Shown here: in pieces, positions 23,301 through 34,308 of the stretch
Layout: every line of letters begins with the position of its first letter
Position numbering within the stretch: the first letter of the stretch is position 1
From: Actinia tenebrosa
Taxonomy: Eukaryota > Cnidaria > Anthozoa > Actiniaria > Actiniidae
Direction: 5' to 3'
Assembly (NCBI RefSeq): GCF_009602425.1
Contig: NW_022261477.1
Span: forward strand, 1-64,000
DNA: 64,000 nucleotides
Translations under genes and position numbers: made by a program
The notes under the pieces: generated by a model
Database searches by the model: none
Told to the model about the DNA's origin: nothing
The model's input: the letters and a program-made list of their open reading frames with translations, nothing else

Positions 23301-26248
23301 TCTCGGACAGGAGGAATGACATCATCAACTCCCGCAGGAACAACTCTTTCAACGACTTCAAGCACAATACCAAGCACATCTTCATCCAAGAAGCTAGGTA
23401 ATTCAGGAGATAAAACGAAGAGACGAAAGGGAGAAGTCATATAGCTTAAAAATAGATTCAATAAAAGAATGGAATGGAAGTGGAATTATGGAAAAAGAAG
23501 GAAGAAAGGTTTGATGGATGAAAGATGCATGGATCGAAGGCAGATGAATGGATGGAAGGATTGATTAAAGGGTGGATGGGTAGAGGGATAGATGGACGAA
23601 GGGAGACAGAGATGGGGGGAGGGATCTATTGAGGAAGAGACATGGATGGATGGAGATAGGGAGGGAGGGAGAAAGCGACGGAGAATAGTAGGATAGATAA
23701 AGATGATGGCTTTTTTAAGAAAGCATTTGCTATTGTATTTCTCATCGAAGGAAGCAGTAATTGTGAATATTTAATAATAACAACAGTAACCAAGCAACAG
23801 AAGATCATTCAGAGTAAGTTGCAAGATTATATTCTGTAATATACAAACTTACACAAAATAGAAGGCTTGACAGTTGTAAAGGCATGGCTGGAGTTGAGCT
23901 TTTGTGAGATGGTTAAAAAACCCATGGCCTTTACGCTGCTATCCCTTAATCTTGTATCCCATTATCGTCTTAAGGCGCGATTATATGGAGCAATTTTCTC
24001 TGCAACTTGTCTTGCAAAAAGAGTGTACGCGGAGAAACCATCGTTGCCAAAAGTAGAAGCGAATTCTACTTCTTGTAACGATTGCGCAGTAGGATACACG
24101 TTGCAATGCTCCAAGCAACTTGTGTTGCAACGCGAAACAATTTGCAGAGACAAATTGCTCCGTGCAATCGCTCCTTTAGAATCAATGTCATCTCGTAACA
24201 TACACTTGATGAATTTCGTGCATTCCTTAACCTCTTTAACAATGTTTTCACAGAGTGCAATGGAAAACCAAACGTGACTTTCGTTCCTTTATCAACAGGT
24301 ATATTATTCTCTGCATTAATGCTAAATTCCTTTGATCGTGATCCCGTTTTTCAAACTTCCGTTCAATCTAATTACGTTCACATATTTTTACCCCACACTA
24401 TCGTGTATACTTTGCAATAAGACCTGTTTACTCACTTCACTGATAGATTAGAAATAAAACCAAAGTTTGAAAAACAAAGGATTGTGATGAATAAATAAAA
24501 TAAAATCGACTTTATTTATAATGGGGGTGACAAGTAACACTAGCAACTGATAAACTTGTGGCCCTCTACTTTCAACGTTTTTGGATGGGACGGCATCGCC
24601 ATTTTAAGTAATAATGCAAGCCACATGAGGTTTTGACCATTAAAACTAATTTTTAGAACGAAGGCAGCAGCTTCTACTCAGTTATTTTAAGACCCTGAGA
24701 TGTTACAAGCAGCGAGGCTTAAGCCACGATCTTCCGCACAATAGTCCGGTTCCCAGCAAGTATACAAGTAATTTCACAATAATAACTTCACAATAATAAC
24801 TTAATCGTATTTGTTATATCTTAACTGATCAGCTGTAGGTGTTCCTCACCCTCCAACATCTCGAAGTACTTCGAGGCTTCCCACAACGGCTCCAGCACCC
24901 AACGCTACATCATCAACCAACTCGCCAAACACAGTTCAAACAAATGCCACAACAGCACTTGAATCGACTGCTTCACCAACTAAAATCCCAACAGGGGGGT
25001 CAACCGGTCCAACCACACCAACCCAATCAGTAGCATCTTCGGGTTCAACTACACTTACCCCGACAGGGGGAACGAAAGGACCATCAGCAACATCATCTGG
25101 TTCAACTACACTTACTCCGACAGGACCAACAGTATCCACAACAGGTCAGTTTGCCACACATTACTGTTTCTTAACTTATATTGATTCTAAGGATTCGGTT
25201 CTCTTACGTTCTGTACGTACGAATGATTTAAATAACTAATCATTATATTTCAGGTCCCACAATTCCATCCCAGAAGCCTAATAAAGTGGACAAAGACCAA
25301 CATGACAAATCTCTCATGCTGATAAACCTTTATAGAGCAATGCATGGCTCAGCGCCATTATTCTGGAACGAACAACTGGCAAATGAATCCCAAGCTTGGG
25401 CAGAGAAGCTTGCTCAGAAAGGAACACTTGACCACGATACGTCAATGACAGACGGAGAGAACATTGCTAAGCTACCAGCAAGTAACAGTGATGTGATGAA
25501 CGCGATAGATGCTTGGTATGAAGAGGAAAAAATGTTTGACTATAAAAACCCTGCATTTAGTAAGGCAACTGGACACTTTACTCAGGTAAACAGTTAGTAC
25601 AGCTACAAAATCTAAAGCCTGCTCGAATAAAACTTTCATAGTTGGAAAGCACGCTGATAATGCGCCGTCCCTCAGCACTGTAGTTAGTGTTACTTGTTGG
25701 TTCTCTAACTGTGCTTCAAGGTGTTGCTCTCTAAGTTTTTCTCCTAACTTTAAAAAATAAATCCTTCTAAATTTCCAACCCGTTTATAGAACTAGGACCG
25801 GGGGTTTGTGAGTCACCCTCATAAAAGAAAGACAGTTTATTTTTATAAAATAACTGAGCCCTAACGCGCGAGCTGATTGGTCAACAATTAATGCCATTTT
25901 AGATAAGTGTATCTAAAAAGCTTACGCCTTTTTTTCATAAGAAAAATAAAACAGCATTTTTCGTTGATTTATGTGCTTGATATTACATGAAAGAGACATA
26001 AAACCGTTGTATATTTCTAAAATAAATTTTGTTAATATGTATTCCCCAATACAATGACAGATGCAGTTACAATGGTCATTCAATTTGAAATTTACTTGCA
26101 GCTTGTGTGGAAAGGTTCGAAAGAAATGGGACTTGGAATCGCTCCATCAAAAGACAATTCTGAGTATTATATCGTGGCACGGTTCAGACCATCAGGCAAC
26201 GTACAAGGAAAATTTGCTGTGAATGTTGGACCCAAAGTATTGATGTGA
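20313..26248 (+). CDS. Secreted double-CAP/SCP protein with mucin-like linker
   Basis: Extracellular CAP-superfamily protein (CRISP/antigen-5/PR-1 fold), 500 aa over eight exons: 20313-20361, 20959-21317, 21858-21996, 22696-22773, 23311-23397, 24833-25144, 25254-25585 and 26102-26248. All have GT/AG borders; lengths sum to 1503. Exon 1 is a signal peptide (MLFIIIVNLFLSFFSF). CAP domain 1 has DAHNEYRKKHG, FEHD, QGENLAYF and HFTQ-VVWK, then ITVARYSPRGNMG. The middle three exons code about 158 residues of Thr/Ser/Pro with two SGSTTLTPTG repeats, likely O-glycosylated. CAP domain 2 has LINLYRAMHG, LDHD, DGENIAKL and GHFTQ-LVWKGSKEMGLG, then IVARFRPSGNVQG. Both domains keep the His/Glu/Glu/His-type cavity residues; domain 2 has lost the HN of HNxYR. 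Both domains split at HFTQ/VWK, so the second arose by duplication. AATAAA follows at about 26380. The sequence is GAPR-1-like; molecular role not predictable. Confidence 0.92.
22000..22690. other. CAP-gene intron, nothing recognised
   Basis: Intron between the first CAP domain and the linker exons. Contains ordinary AT-rich sequence and a short pseudo-palindrome of gttgctcatcaaaacgagcaac at about 22280. No exon seen. Confidence 0.5.
23500..23690. repeat. Degenerate GGAT-rich repeat in a CAP-gene intron
   Basis: Purine-rich stretch with recurring atggatgga/gggagg words of variable spacing. The open frames over it are low-complexity. Confidence 0.7.
23971..24178. mobile_element. 208-bp MITE in a CAP-gene intron
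   Basis: The left arm (taaggcgcgattatatggag, then caattttctctgcaacttg) pairs with the right arm ending at 24178 (tttgcagagacaaattgctc, then cgtgcaatcgctccttta). The arms are about 50 bases, roughly 80 percent paired. The centre (cagtaggatacacgttgcaa) recurs in reverse at about 40185-40225. A 136-codon open frame crosses it but lacks an ATG-to-homology signal. Confidence 0.65.
24530..24750. repeat. Dispersed repeat copy
   Basis: Two words occur here that recur elsewhere: caactgataaacttgtggc (24545; again near 62045) and aggcagcagcttctactcag with accctgaga (24665-24700; a similar block at 48745-48790). Likely fragments of one or two non-coding repeats in the CAP-gene intron. Confidence 0.45.
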
Positions 26249-27369
26249 ACTGGGAAGAAATTAAGAATATTATTTCTTGTAGATACAGCAGTTGTTGTTG
26301 TACTTTTTGTACTGTATGGTTTTAAAATGAGCCTGGTAGTTGTAGTGTTGCCGCCGTGCAATATACTAATATACTTTGTTAATAAAATTGAAATAAATTG
26401 AAAAGAGTATGCAATTCACTTATTTTAAATCACTGTTGTTGCTTAACCAACAACCAATGGAGGAAACAGACAGACAGACAGTCAGGTTGGCAGGAAAACA
26501 AACAGACGAGATGGACTACTCGATAAATACGTTTGCAACGTAAATGCTTATAATAAAATACTAGCTAATCACATTTGAAAGTAATTTGTGGCCAGAGTTC
26601 TACATGCAACAATCCTTATTATCCCATCCAAAGACTACTAATTAAGTGCAATTATTTTAATAGCTTTTTGTAATATAGATAGTGTTTGATGATTGAGTAC
26701 TGTATGGTTTCAAAAATATTATTTAGATACACTGAACAGATATGTGATATGTGCCGCAAGATGATCATGTGTTTTTCTTTCGTCGCTTAGATAACGCTTT
26801 AATAATTGATAAACATTTCTAAGAAATCCACAAACGAGTCAAAACGAATATGACATGACTTCCGGGAAATGTTCTTAATGTTAAAGGGGACTTCTTGTCG
26901 GGTTAACCTCAATCAGTAGAAATTTGCTGCGTTCGATGTGAAAAAATAAAATAAATATTAAGAGAAAAATATCATACGCCCACTACACTACAAGCACGTT
27001 GGAAATGCGTACGGTCACTGAATTATATAAGGAAACAGTCATTTTGAAATTGTTATTAAGGAAGAGGCTTCTTTACTTCGACTTTTTATTATAAGGTGTT
27101 CAAGCTCCTTATATACATTCCCGTCAATTATTTATGCTTTATACACAGAAGCAGCTCAAACAAGTTTACTTTCACGTTTTTAATTCCTCTTAAGAAATAT
27201 GATATCTTTTTTCCCGTACGACTCCGTAGTATGTATGAAACGATGAAAGGATAAGCTTTCAACTATTAATGCTGTAAAGGTAACGTGTAGCTTAAGGCAT
27301 AGAAAAAACTGAGCTATTTGGAAAACAAAGGAGGTGTTTGCTGCTAATGCGCTGCTTCTTACCGCTATT

Positions 27370-27466
27370 CATGGTCATGGCCTCGATCGATCGATCCACG
27401 AACACGCCATCATATTTGAACCTCTTTGGGTAGAGTTGACTGTTGCACGATGGCTTTCCGGTTCCC
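27370..27466 (-). CDS. Possible orphan exon, unrecognised
   Basis: Minus-strand peptide MGTGKPSCNSQLYPKRFKY followed by DGVFVDRSIEAMTMNSG, running into a donor-like gtaaga at about 27362. Composition and splice donor look exon-like, but no acceptor, neighbour exon or family is visible. Could be chance. Confidence 0.2.
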
Positions 27467-28127
27467 ATATTTGCGAAAATCAACTCAACTTCTAAGTTTT
27501 AATCCGGCCGAGGCGTCTAACACTTTAGGCATGAGCCTCTGGATCGAGAGACGCAGGAAATCTATTTTGATTATGTCTTCCTCTTCTTGCTAAATTACGG
27601 ATCAGAATAGACAGCCCTTGCATGTTCCGTTCTCAGGTAGAACACTTTTGAACCAATCAGAGCGTGATTATATAATAATATAAAAATAGTCATGGATTAT
27701 AGCATCATAATGATTATTTTTATAATTTTTATGGGCGGAAGACAAAACAGATACGACAGGCCACTGCACTAGGTAAATCTACACCTACAGTTCCTTACAA
27801 CAGATATATTTTCTAACGATTATTTTGCTAGGGCGTTGTTTCGGAGACCAACAGGAATGCAACGGATGCATAAGAAGTATTCAATAATGTGTGTTACTTA
27901 TGTTGCGCCATTTTCCATTCATAATATGATCAAATGATCAGTTTATCATATATACCAATAAAACGTTGGTACATATTTTGAAGTAATAGACCCCTTGCAG
28001 CACGTCGGAATGCAGCTTAATTTGGAGGGCATAACAATATGTTTCCAATTCTCATGAGATTGAAATTCTTTTGCTTTGTCCTCAAAATTGAGCTGCTTTG
28101 AGGTCACATGCAAGGGGTTTATAATAA

Positions 28128-28252
28128 ACCTCTTTACCTTGGACGTACTGTTGTTCATTTCAGACCACGAGTAATTTTTTTTTCTGGAATGAGATTCCCA
28201 TGCGCAAACGTCAAGCAAGGGACAACACTCATCATAGTAAAGAGGTCTATTC
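28128..28252. mobile_element. MITE fragment related to the 2393 element
   Basis: Starts cctctttaccttgg and ends agtaaagaggtct, the same terminal words as the element at 2393-2622, in inverted arrangement about 125 bases apart. Confidence 0.5.
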
Positions 28253-28739
28253 TTGCTACTCGCAAAATGCAGGGAAACTGTCATAGCAATGAAGGAGATA
28301 CCACTTCCTTTAATTCTGTATGAGTGCAATAGTCTAGTCTAAAAATAACTTGAGTATTCGGTAGGCGAATAGCGTAATCAGAGTTTCCTTTCATTTGATA
28401 CTGATACATATACATATTAACCATCATGGTGATGAACAATTCTTATGAAGGGTGAAAAGACGGGAAAATCCTAAACAATAAACAATAAACCAATAAACCA
28501 ATCAATATCGCAGCGTGTGTTGAAAGGCGAACATTCTGCGTTCTTGTTTTATAGTTCCTGGAAGAGGTGTTTGTTATGAAAAGAAAGGCGCTTCTCACTT
28601 GTGGTAAGGTGGGTGGAGGTGACCCTTTTAACGAATGGTACCCGAATTTGCCATGATAACAGACATTTTGCATGATGGCGACATTTTACTACCACTAGCA
28701 GAATGCTTCAGGAATATTATTATTCATGAGAATGCAAAG

Positions 28740-28785
28740 ACAATTTATGCTAATAATAAAAAATAAAAATAAATAAATAAATAAA

Positions 28786-28818
<33 letters not shown>
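28740..28818. repeat. A-rich low-complexity tail
   Basis: (aaat)n followed by about 35 A residues. May be the 3' tail of a retroposed copy on the plus strand; I could not identify the body upstream. Confidence 0.7.
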
Positions 28819-28820
<2 letters not shown>

Positions 28821-30709
28821 AAGAAGGAAGATATAATACAGGGGTATCTGTGATTGGTGATGTTAAATGATAACCGTTTTCATGCATACCATGTTTATTA
28901 TTAGAAAAATTACATGTAACCAAAAAAATGAAGTTCGAGTTTCTTCTAGAATTTCCTAGAATTCAAATCAAACCATTATGGTGTCGGTTAATCCAGAGAT
29001 GGATCAGGCTAGCGTCGTACAAACATGCCTCTCTCAATCTACGACACCCTAGGGTAATTACGTCATCACATTACCATAGTAACATCACACGTGATATATG
29101 GCCATAGGTTGTTTTTCTGAAGGTTTCATAGATAAATAAAGATTTTTATCTTCCCTATGTAATCATTCCTCTTGTGTATCTAGTTACTGTTCAAGTATTC
29201 AGTATTTTAAAATTACTAGTCAAAATGCCTTCCTTATTACAAATATTACTGTTTTTGCGAGCCTATTTTGGAACCCATGCAGTTTACATTTCCTGCTTCA
29301 AAAACACCAAAGGAAAATCATTTCCTAATAGTTTCATAGATAGTTTTAAGCCTGGTAAAATGGGAATTGCAACTTGGTTATTTTTGCAAGATGGAATTGA
29401 TCCACTCAGAAGGGAACCACTGCAAAAATGTGGCCCATTTTCTTACCAGTTCAAAACTCTGAAGAATTAAAGAAAATCAAGTTAATTAGAAAAAGCATTC
29501 TAGTCACTTGCTGGGACTAATTTCGTGTGGATTCCTAGTCAGCTAATCTAAACATGTGAATTAAATTGTGATCAAAAGACATGAATTTTGCTCAGTAAAA
29601 CCTACACGAAAATGGTCAGGGATTTCGACCATTCTTAACTTCCTCCCTAAGATGAAGGGGTTTGTGTAAGTGTGGAGAGGTGGCGGACTAAACTCGAAAA
29701 AGAAAATTCAAATATTCCGGATGGGAAATTATAAAAAGAATCGAAGATGGAGTTGAAAAGAACAGAATTCTGATTTTAAATTTTAATGGCAGTATTTCGA
29801 AGTAACCTGATCAATCGCAATTGGATTCAAGGGTCATTGTCGCTTAATTTTAACAGAGAATAAATTTTCAAAAATCTTGTCTTTACTTTGCTGCCCAAAA
29901 AAACGAAGAGCCGGACTATTTCCCAAAAGTGTTTCTGGAACAAGTAAAACACATCTTAACACAATTAAATTTCATTACTGGTTTGTATAAAAAGAAGCGG
30001 AAGGGTTGACGTATGTAATTATGACAGACGAAAAATAATAAGGCCAAAGTTAAGGGGTTTAACTGCATGGCACGTGCATAAGTACCACCAAATTGATGTC
30101 TGCACGGGCTGTGTGTGTGTTCTAAACAAACGATCATTTCTTCATCACGTACACTATACTCCAACGTCCTTAACACTGAGAACAAAGGTCAAAGCTAATC
30201 GCTGTCTCATAGTCTATCAGAGATCATCCGAGATATCGGAGTTATTAAAAAACAATCTGATTTTTGAAAGTGAGCTGCAAACTAAAAAAGGGGTATCTTG
30301 CATGCGATTTTGAGGAAAGGAAGTAAGAAGAATCCAGATTAAGACATTTTCTTGCGTTTTGGTAATGAAAAGAATATTTTGAGATGTTTTGTAAGTAAAC
30401 ATAATTGAGGACAAAATCCTCGATTGACGTCATCATGAAATTATGATGACTTTCTAATTTGTCAAAGTTTCATCAAATTTTATAAAAGTTTAGCGGAAGC
30501 TAATCTATTATGCGAATATTTTCCCCCCGATCTCTTTCTTAAATTTACTTAACTTCCGTTCAATAAAATGTATCAAAAAATTCTTATTCGCTTTGACTGC
30601 TGAATCTCAGTTTGAGACAACCAGAACAAAGCAAAGCTCCCACTTTTCGAGACAAATCAAAAAGCTGTATTGGAAGTTAATGTTTGTGGAGCAAGGAAAC
30701 TCTACTCAC

Positions 30710-30798
30710 ATATGAACATATGATGGCTCCAAGCCCGAGAAATAACATTAGCAGTGCACACAATCCGTACCAGAAGCTATAAAACGGTCTTGCTTTGA
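30710..30798 (-). CDS. Possible exon with a transmembrane helix
   Basis: 89-base minus-strand segment between an acceptor-like gaattctag and a strong donor gtgagtag. It reads ARPFYSFWYGLCALLMLF then LGLGAIICSY, one hydrophobic helix. It may belong with the hydrophobic frames at 31838-32369 on the same strand. Family not recognised. Confidence 0.3.
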
Positions 30799-31837
30799 CT
30801 AGAATTCTGTTTGTTCTGATATGACCAAACTTAAAAGTAATAGATATGTATATGTGCATGCCACTAGTACATTTTATCCATTATCCACACTGACTACCAA
30901 ACATACATTAGATCAGTGATGCTTTGATTACACTGCACAGGTCAGTGGTATGTCGATTACTTGGGGAAGAAAAAGGAATGTAACGAAAAGATGAAAAGAA
31001 AAACTGCAATCGTCTTGCATTATATCATATACTCTCAACAAATATGCTACGATCAGTGTCTTAGTGTAGTAGGAAGGACAACAAAAAACAAATGACACTA
31101 AAGGATAGATTGTTTATGAGCAATGTAAACTAAAAATCTGTATTATTCCAGTTTGATCCCTGACATGATGTTTGTAATGAACAAGGATAATAAAATCTAT
31201 ATGAACTGCTCGGTGTAAAGATAACATATAAAAACCATGAATGTTTAGTACCTTAGAGGAAAAACGTACTTAACCTACTGACGTTTCGGAACTTGTGTAT
31301 ATTTATAGGCTTTGGTTGAGGTCGGCGAAGGCTAAAAAAATGATAAAAAGCACCCCTAACTCTAAAACAAAATTGCCGGTTATTTTTGATGCCTTATTGG
31401 ACGTATGAGTCCTTCAATGGAGCAAAAACTTATAAACCCCTTATGAGTTTCTGATATTAGATAATGTTTTATTTGTATACCAAAATATACACAATGCAAC
31501 GAGTACAAAGTCACAATATTTGGCATACAATCTTACAAGAAATATTATGCAGCACACATTTGACCCTCTAATTCTAGTTATAATAAATAGACAGTATACA
31601 ACGACCGGCAAATCACTAAACAGTTTTGTGAAGTAAATTGTAATACTAATTCATGTGTCCTTCTAGCATGAAATAGAACTAACCTCTGTAGCACAACATT
31701 TCAATTTTGGAGGACAAAACAATAACATTTTACTCATGAGAAATAAAATTTATTGTATAGTTTTTGATATTGAGTTGATGCGGAGATTGTTTCAAAGGGC
31801 CCACCATATCAGATGTACTGTCTTTAGGCAAGAAAAA

Positions 31838-32369
31838 CTACATTTCACTATAATAATCTGCAGCTTTATTTCCTTCTTTGACTGAAGATGTAGAGAAATT
31901 ATGGCAATGATGGCTCTTCTTTTCCACACTTTTGAAGGAAAATCTCCAGGATTTGCTGTAAACTTCCCAAGTTACCGAGGCACAGGACATTCTTGTATTG
32001 TTAAATATGAAAATAAATGATTTTATTGAGCTCTTTTTACTGAGAGTAGAGTTGAGTATCGTTGAGTATAATACCAATGTAATGAAAGAGTAGTAAAATC
32101 ACTAAAAACTGATGCGGTAACAACATGAAAAAGAATGCTGTGGACGTTGTTGCATACTCAAAAAATGAGGAAATTCTGAAATTCTGGAAAAAGAACAAAA
32201 TATCTAAAGTATGCCAAACAAGAATTAAGATGTGAATTACAAAGCACTGCCGAAGCCTCGCCCTTGAACTGTATTTACTGAAAAAACAGACATCAAATGT
32301 TTGACTATAGGCTCGGATGCCAAGAGAAGAAGTATAATGTGCTATTCTTAACCGCCGCAAGTATGGCAT
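31838..32369 (-). CDS. Possible membrane-protein remnant or exons, unrecognised
   Basis: Two overlapping minus-strand frames. The upstream one (32369 down to 32037, starting MPYLRRLRIAHYTSS) has two or three hydrophobic stretches (CFVIHILILVWHTLDILFFF; MLLPHQFLVILLLFHYIG). The downstream one (about 31985 to 31838, MSCASVTWEVYSKSWRF) is hydrophilic and ends in a stop. They are in different frames and could be joined by splicing or could be non-coding. It could be a decayed GPCR (TM6-TM7-like), but no diagnostic motif is kept. Confidence 0.22.
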
Positions 32370-32822
32370 ACTAAGAGTTAACGATATAACGACCGTTTAA
32401 TGACCTAAAGTGGGATGGCGCTTTAACTCTTAAACTTAAAGAGTGGAAATAGAAATATTTTTTAAACTATGAAAAATCTTAATTTACTGTTAATCCATGA
32501 ATAAAATCAAGAAAATTCATTTAGAGGTTGTTTGACTCTGAAAGTTCTAGTTCCTTTTTCAACGGCACCCCATGGAGGGGGAATTTTTTGACATGTCAAA
32601 AATCGTGGAAAAATCGATGAATAATTATTCCTTAACTCTGAGAAGGGAGTGTATATGATATTGTGTTAATCAAGTCGTCACGATGAAGGAAATAGAAATT
32701 CATGGAATGAAATAGCCAAATTTCAACATCCCAGAGTTTTTATCCGCTTTGCTATGGTTTTTATTTTAAGACTTTTACGCCATGAAAAAAGCAACTGCAA
32801 TCCCAGGCGTAGAAAAAAGAAG

Positions 32823-32953
32823 AGTATATAAACTGAACAACGAAATGGAGAGAAAAGTAGCATTCAGCCAGAGCTAAGAAGAAGCCAGGAGTAACCCCTC
32901 AAACAACCTGTAAAATCTCTACCAGACGATTATACCTGACACACCAACTCTAG
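32823..32953 (+). promoter_or_regulatory. TATA promoter and 5' UTR exon of the secreted-protein gene
   Basis: gagtatataaactgaac at 32823 is a good TATA box. The following roughly 100 bases have no long frame and end at ccaactctag/gtaagc (donor at 32954). The next acceptor in the right place is tttcttag at 34308, four bases before the ATG of the signal-peptide exon. The layout fits a regulated, highly expressed secreted gene; transcription start at about 32850 is inferred. Confidence 0.6.
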
Positions 32954-34308
32954 GTAAGCAATAGATTACCGTCTTCAATCTGATTAAGCTACTCTGATTT
33001 CTTGAAAAATATTTAACTATCATTACCGCTGTATTTATTGTTGAATATTTCAGCTAACTTGTCTGTACAAGTTTTGAACCTGTGCCAATTTTAAGCACCT
33101 TTTTCTTCTGAGGAAGGAAATGTTTTTAGTTTAAGAGTTGATAAATCTCAGTTCATATACTTTGTAAATTTCAAGCTAGGAAAATAATTCTAACCTCTTG
33201 CTTCATATGTTATTAATTTTGCTAACAAAACAATGTGAGATATTGAAACGTTTTTAACAGCAGTGCATACTAGTCTAGATCTCGGTTGATTGGTCTATAC
33301 TCTGGCCCTATAACTTTTCTATTGTTTATCGTTGTTTCCTATAATTGAAAGATTCTTTTTTTATGTCCCTGTAACTCGTTTTGATATCACTGGTAATTTT
33401 TGGGGAAATATCTCTAAATGTTTTCGATCGAACCTATGTCCACATTGGAGCACTTTGTCCTCATCGGACCACTTCCTTGAAATACGTTGCTGGCTTTTGC
33501 TATGCCTTAATGGAGCACTTGTTGCTTTATTCCTTCCTACGAAGCAAAATATGTGATACAAGGACAGAAAAAACTCGCAGATTTTAAATTTTTTAACGAT
33601 TCTTTCTCAAAATAAGGCCCAACCGTTGCTTTGTTTTATAAATCTATTAAGCTTTAGCTGTTGTATCACAGCGTGTTATCGATCACAGAAAGGGCACTCT
33701 TTACTTTTTAGTTTCTTACTTTAACCTGGAAAATCAACTTCCAACGTCGACACAGTGTCGTCATACAAGCTACTTGAGAAGAAAAATCAAGCATCGACCT
33801 GAGATAGAGCAAAGATGCTCAGTAACAAAATCATGTAAACAGCCTGGACTGCGCATGCTTCTTATAAACATATATAATCTTGTTATGCTTGGGCGTTTTC
33901 GGGATTCCAATTTCGAAAAGCAAATTTCTTTTAAGGTTTTATCGAAGATCATATCTTTTTGGTAAAAAGGAGACATGGCTAAAAAAGGAAAACTAAGAAC
34001 GTGAGTCTTTAACAGAATTAAGAAAAATAATGATGAGATCTTTTATTGAGAATTTGTATGTACATTTCGATCTCATTGCAATGTCGTATTTTGAAAACAT
34101 GCCATTATAATGTCCAAGAATTAAACTTGTGAAGTTTGCAGTACAAAAGTACTGCAAAATGCCAAAACTTTTCTCTTACTCTTAATATTTTCCCCCGTTT
34201 TTCCTAGAACTTAAAACCAACGCATCCTTAATGGCTTTCCATCACGAGGCAACTTTCTTTTGACAAAAAAGCGAACGTTAATCATAACAAATGATTTTTG
34301 TTTCTTAG

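Larger units (their letters stand above)
26380..32820. other. Intergenic region with weak coding candidates only
   Basis: Begins after the CAP gene polyadenylation signal. Holds an A-rich tail-like run at 28740-28818, a MITE at about 28128-28252, and scattered palindromes such as gacgtcatcatgaaattatg at 30427. Three minus-strand coding candidates are listed separately. No confident gene. Confidence 0.55.

Noticed and set aside
23867-24277. 136-codon frame in a CAP-gene intron
   Set aside because: It crosses an inverted-repeat MITE and has no ATG at its nominal start; the frame is a by-product of the repeat.
33332-33587. Overlapping frames with a transporter-like hydrophobic look
   Set aside because: Three frames on two strands are equally open here; I found no motif that fixes one, and it lies in the first intron of the secreted-protein gene.
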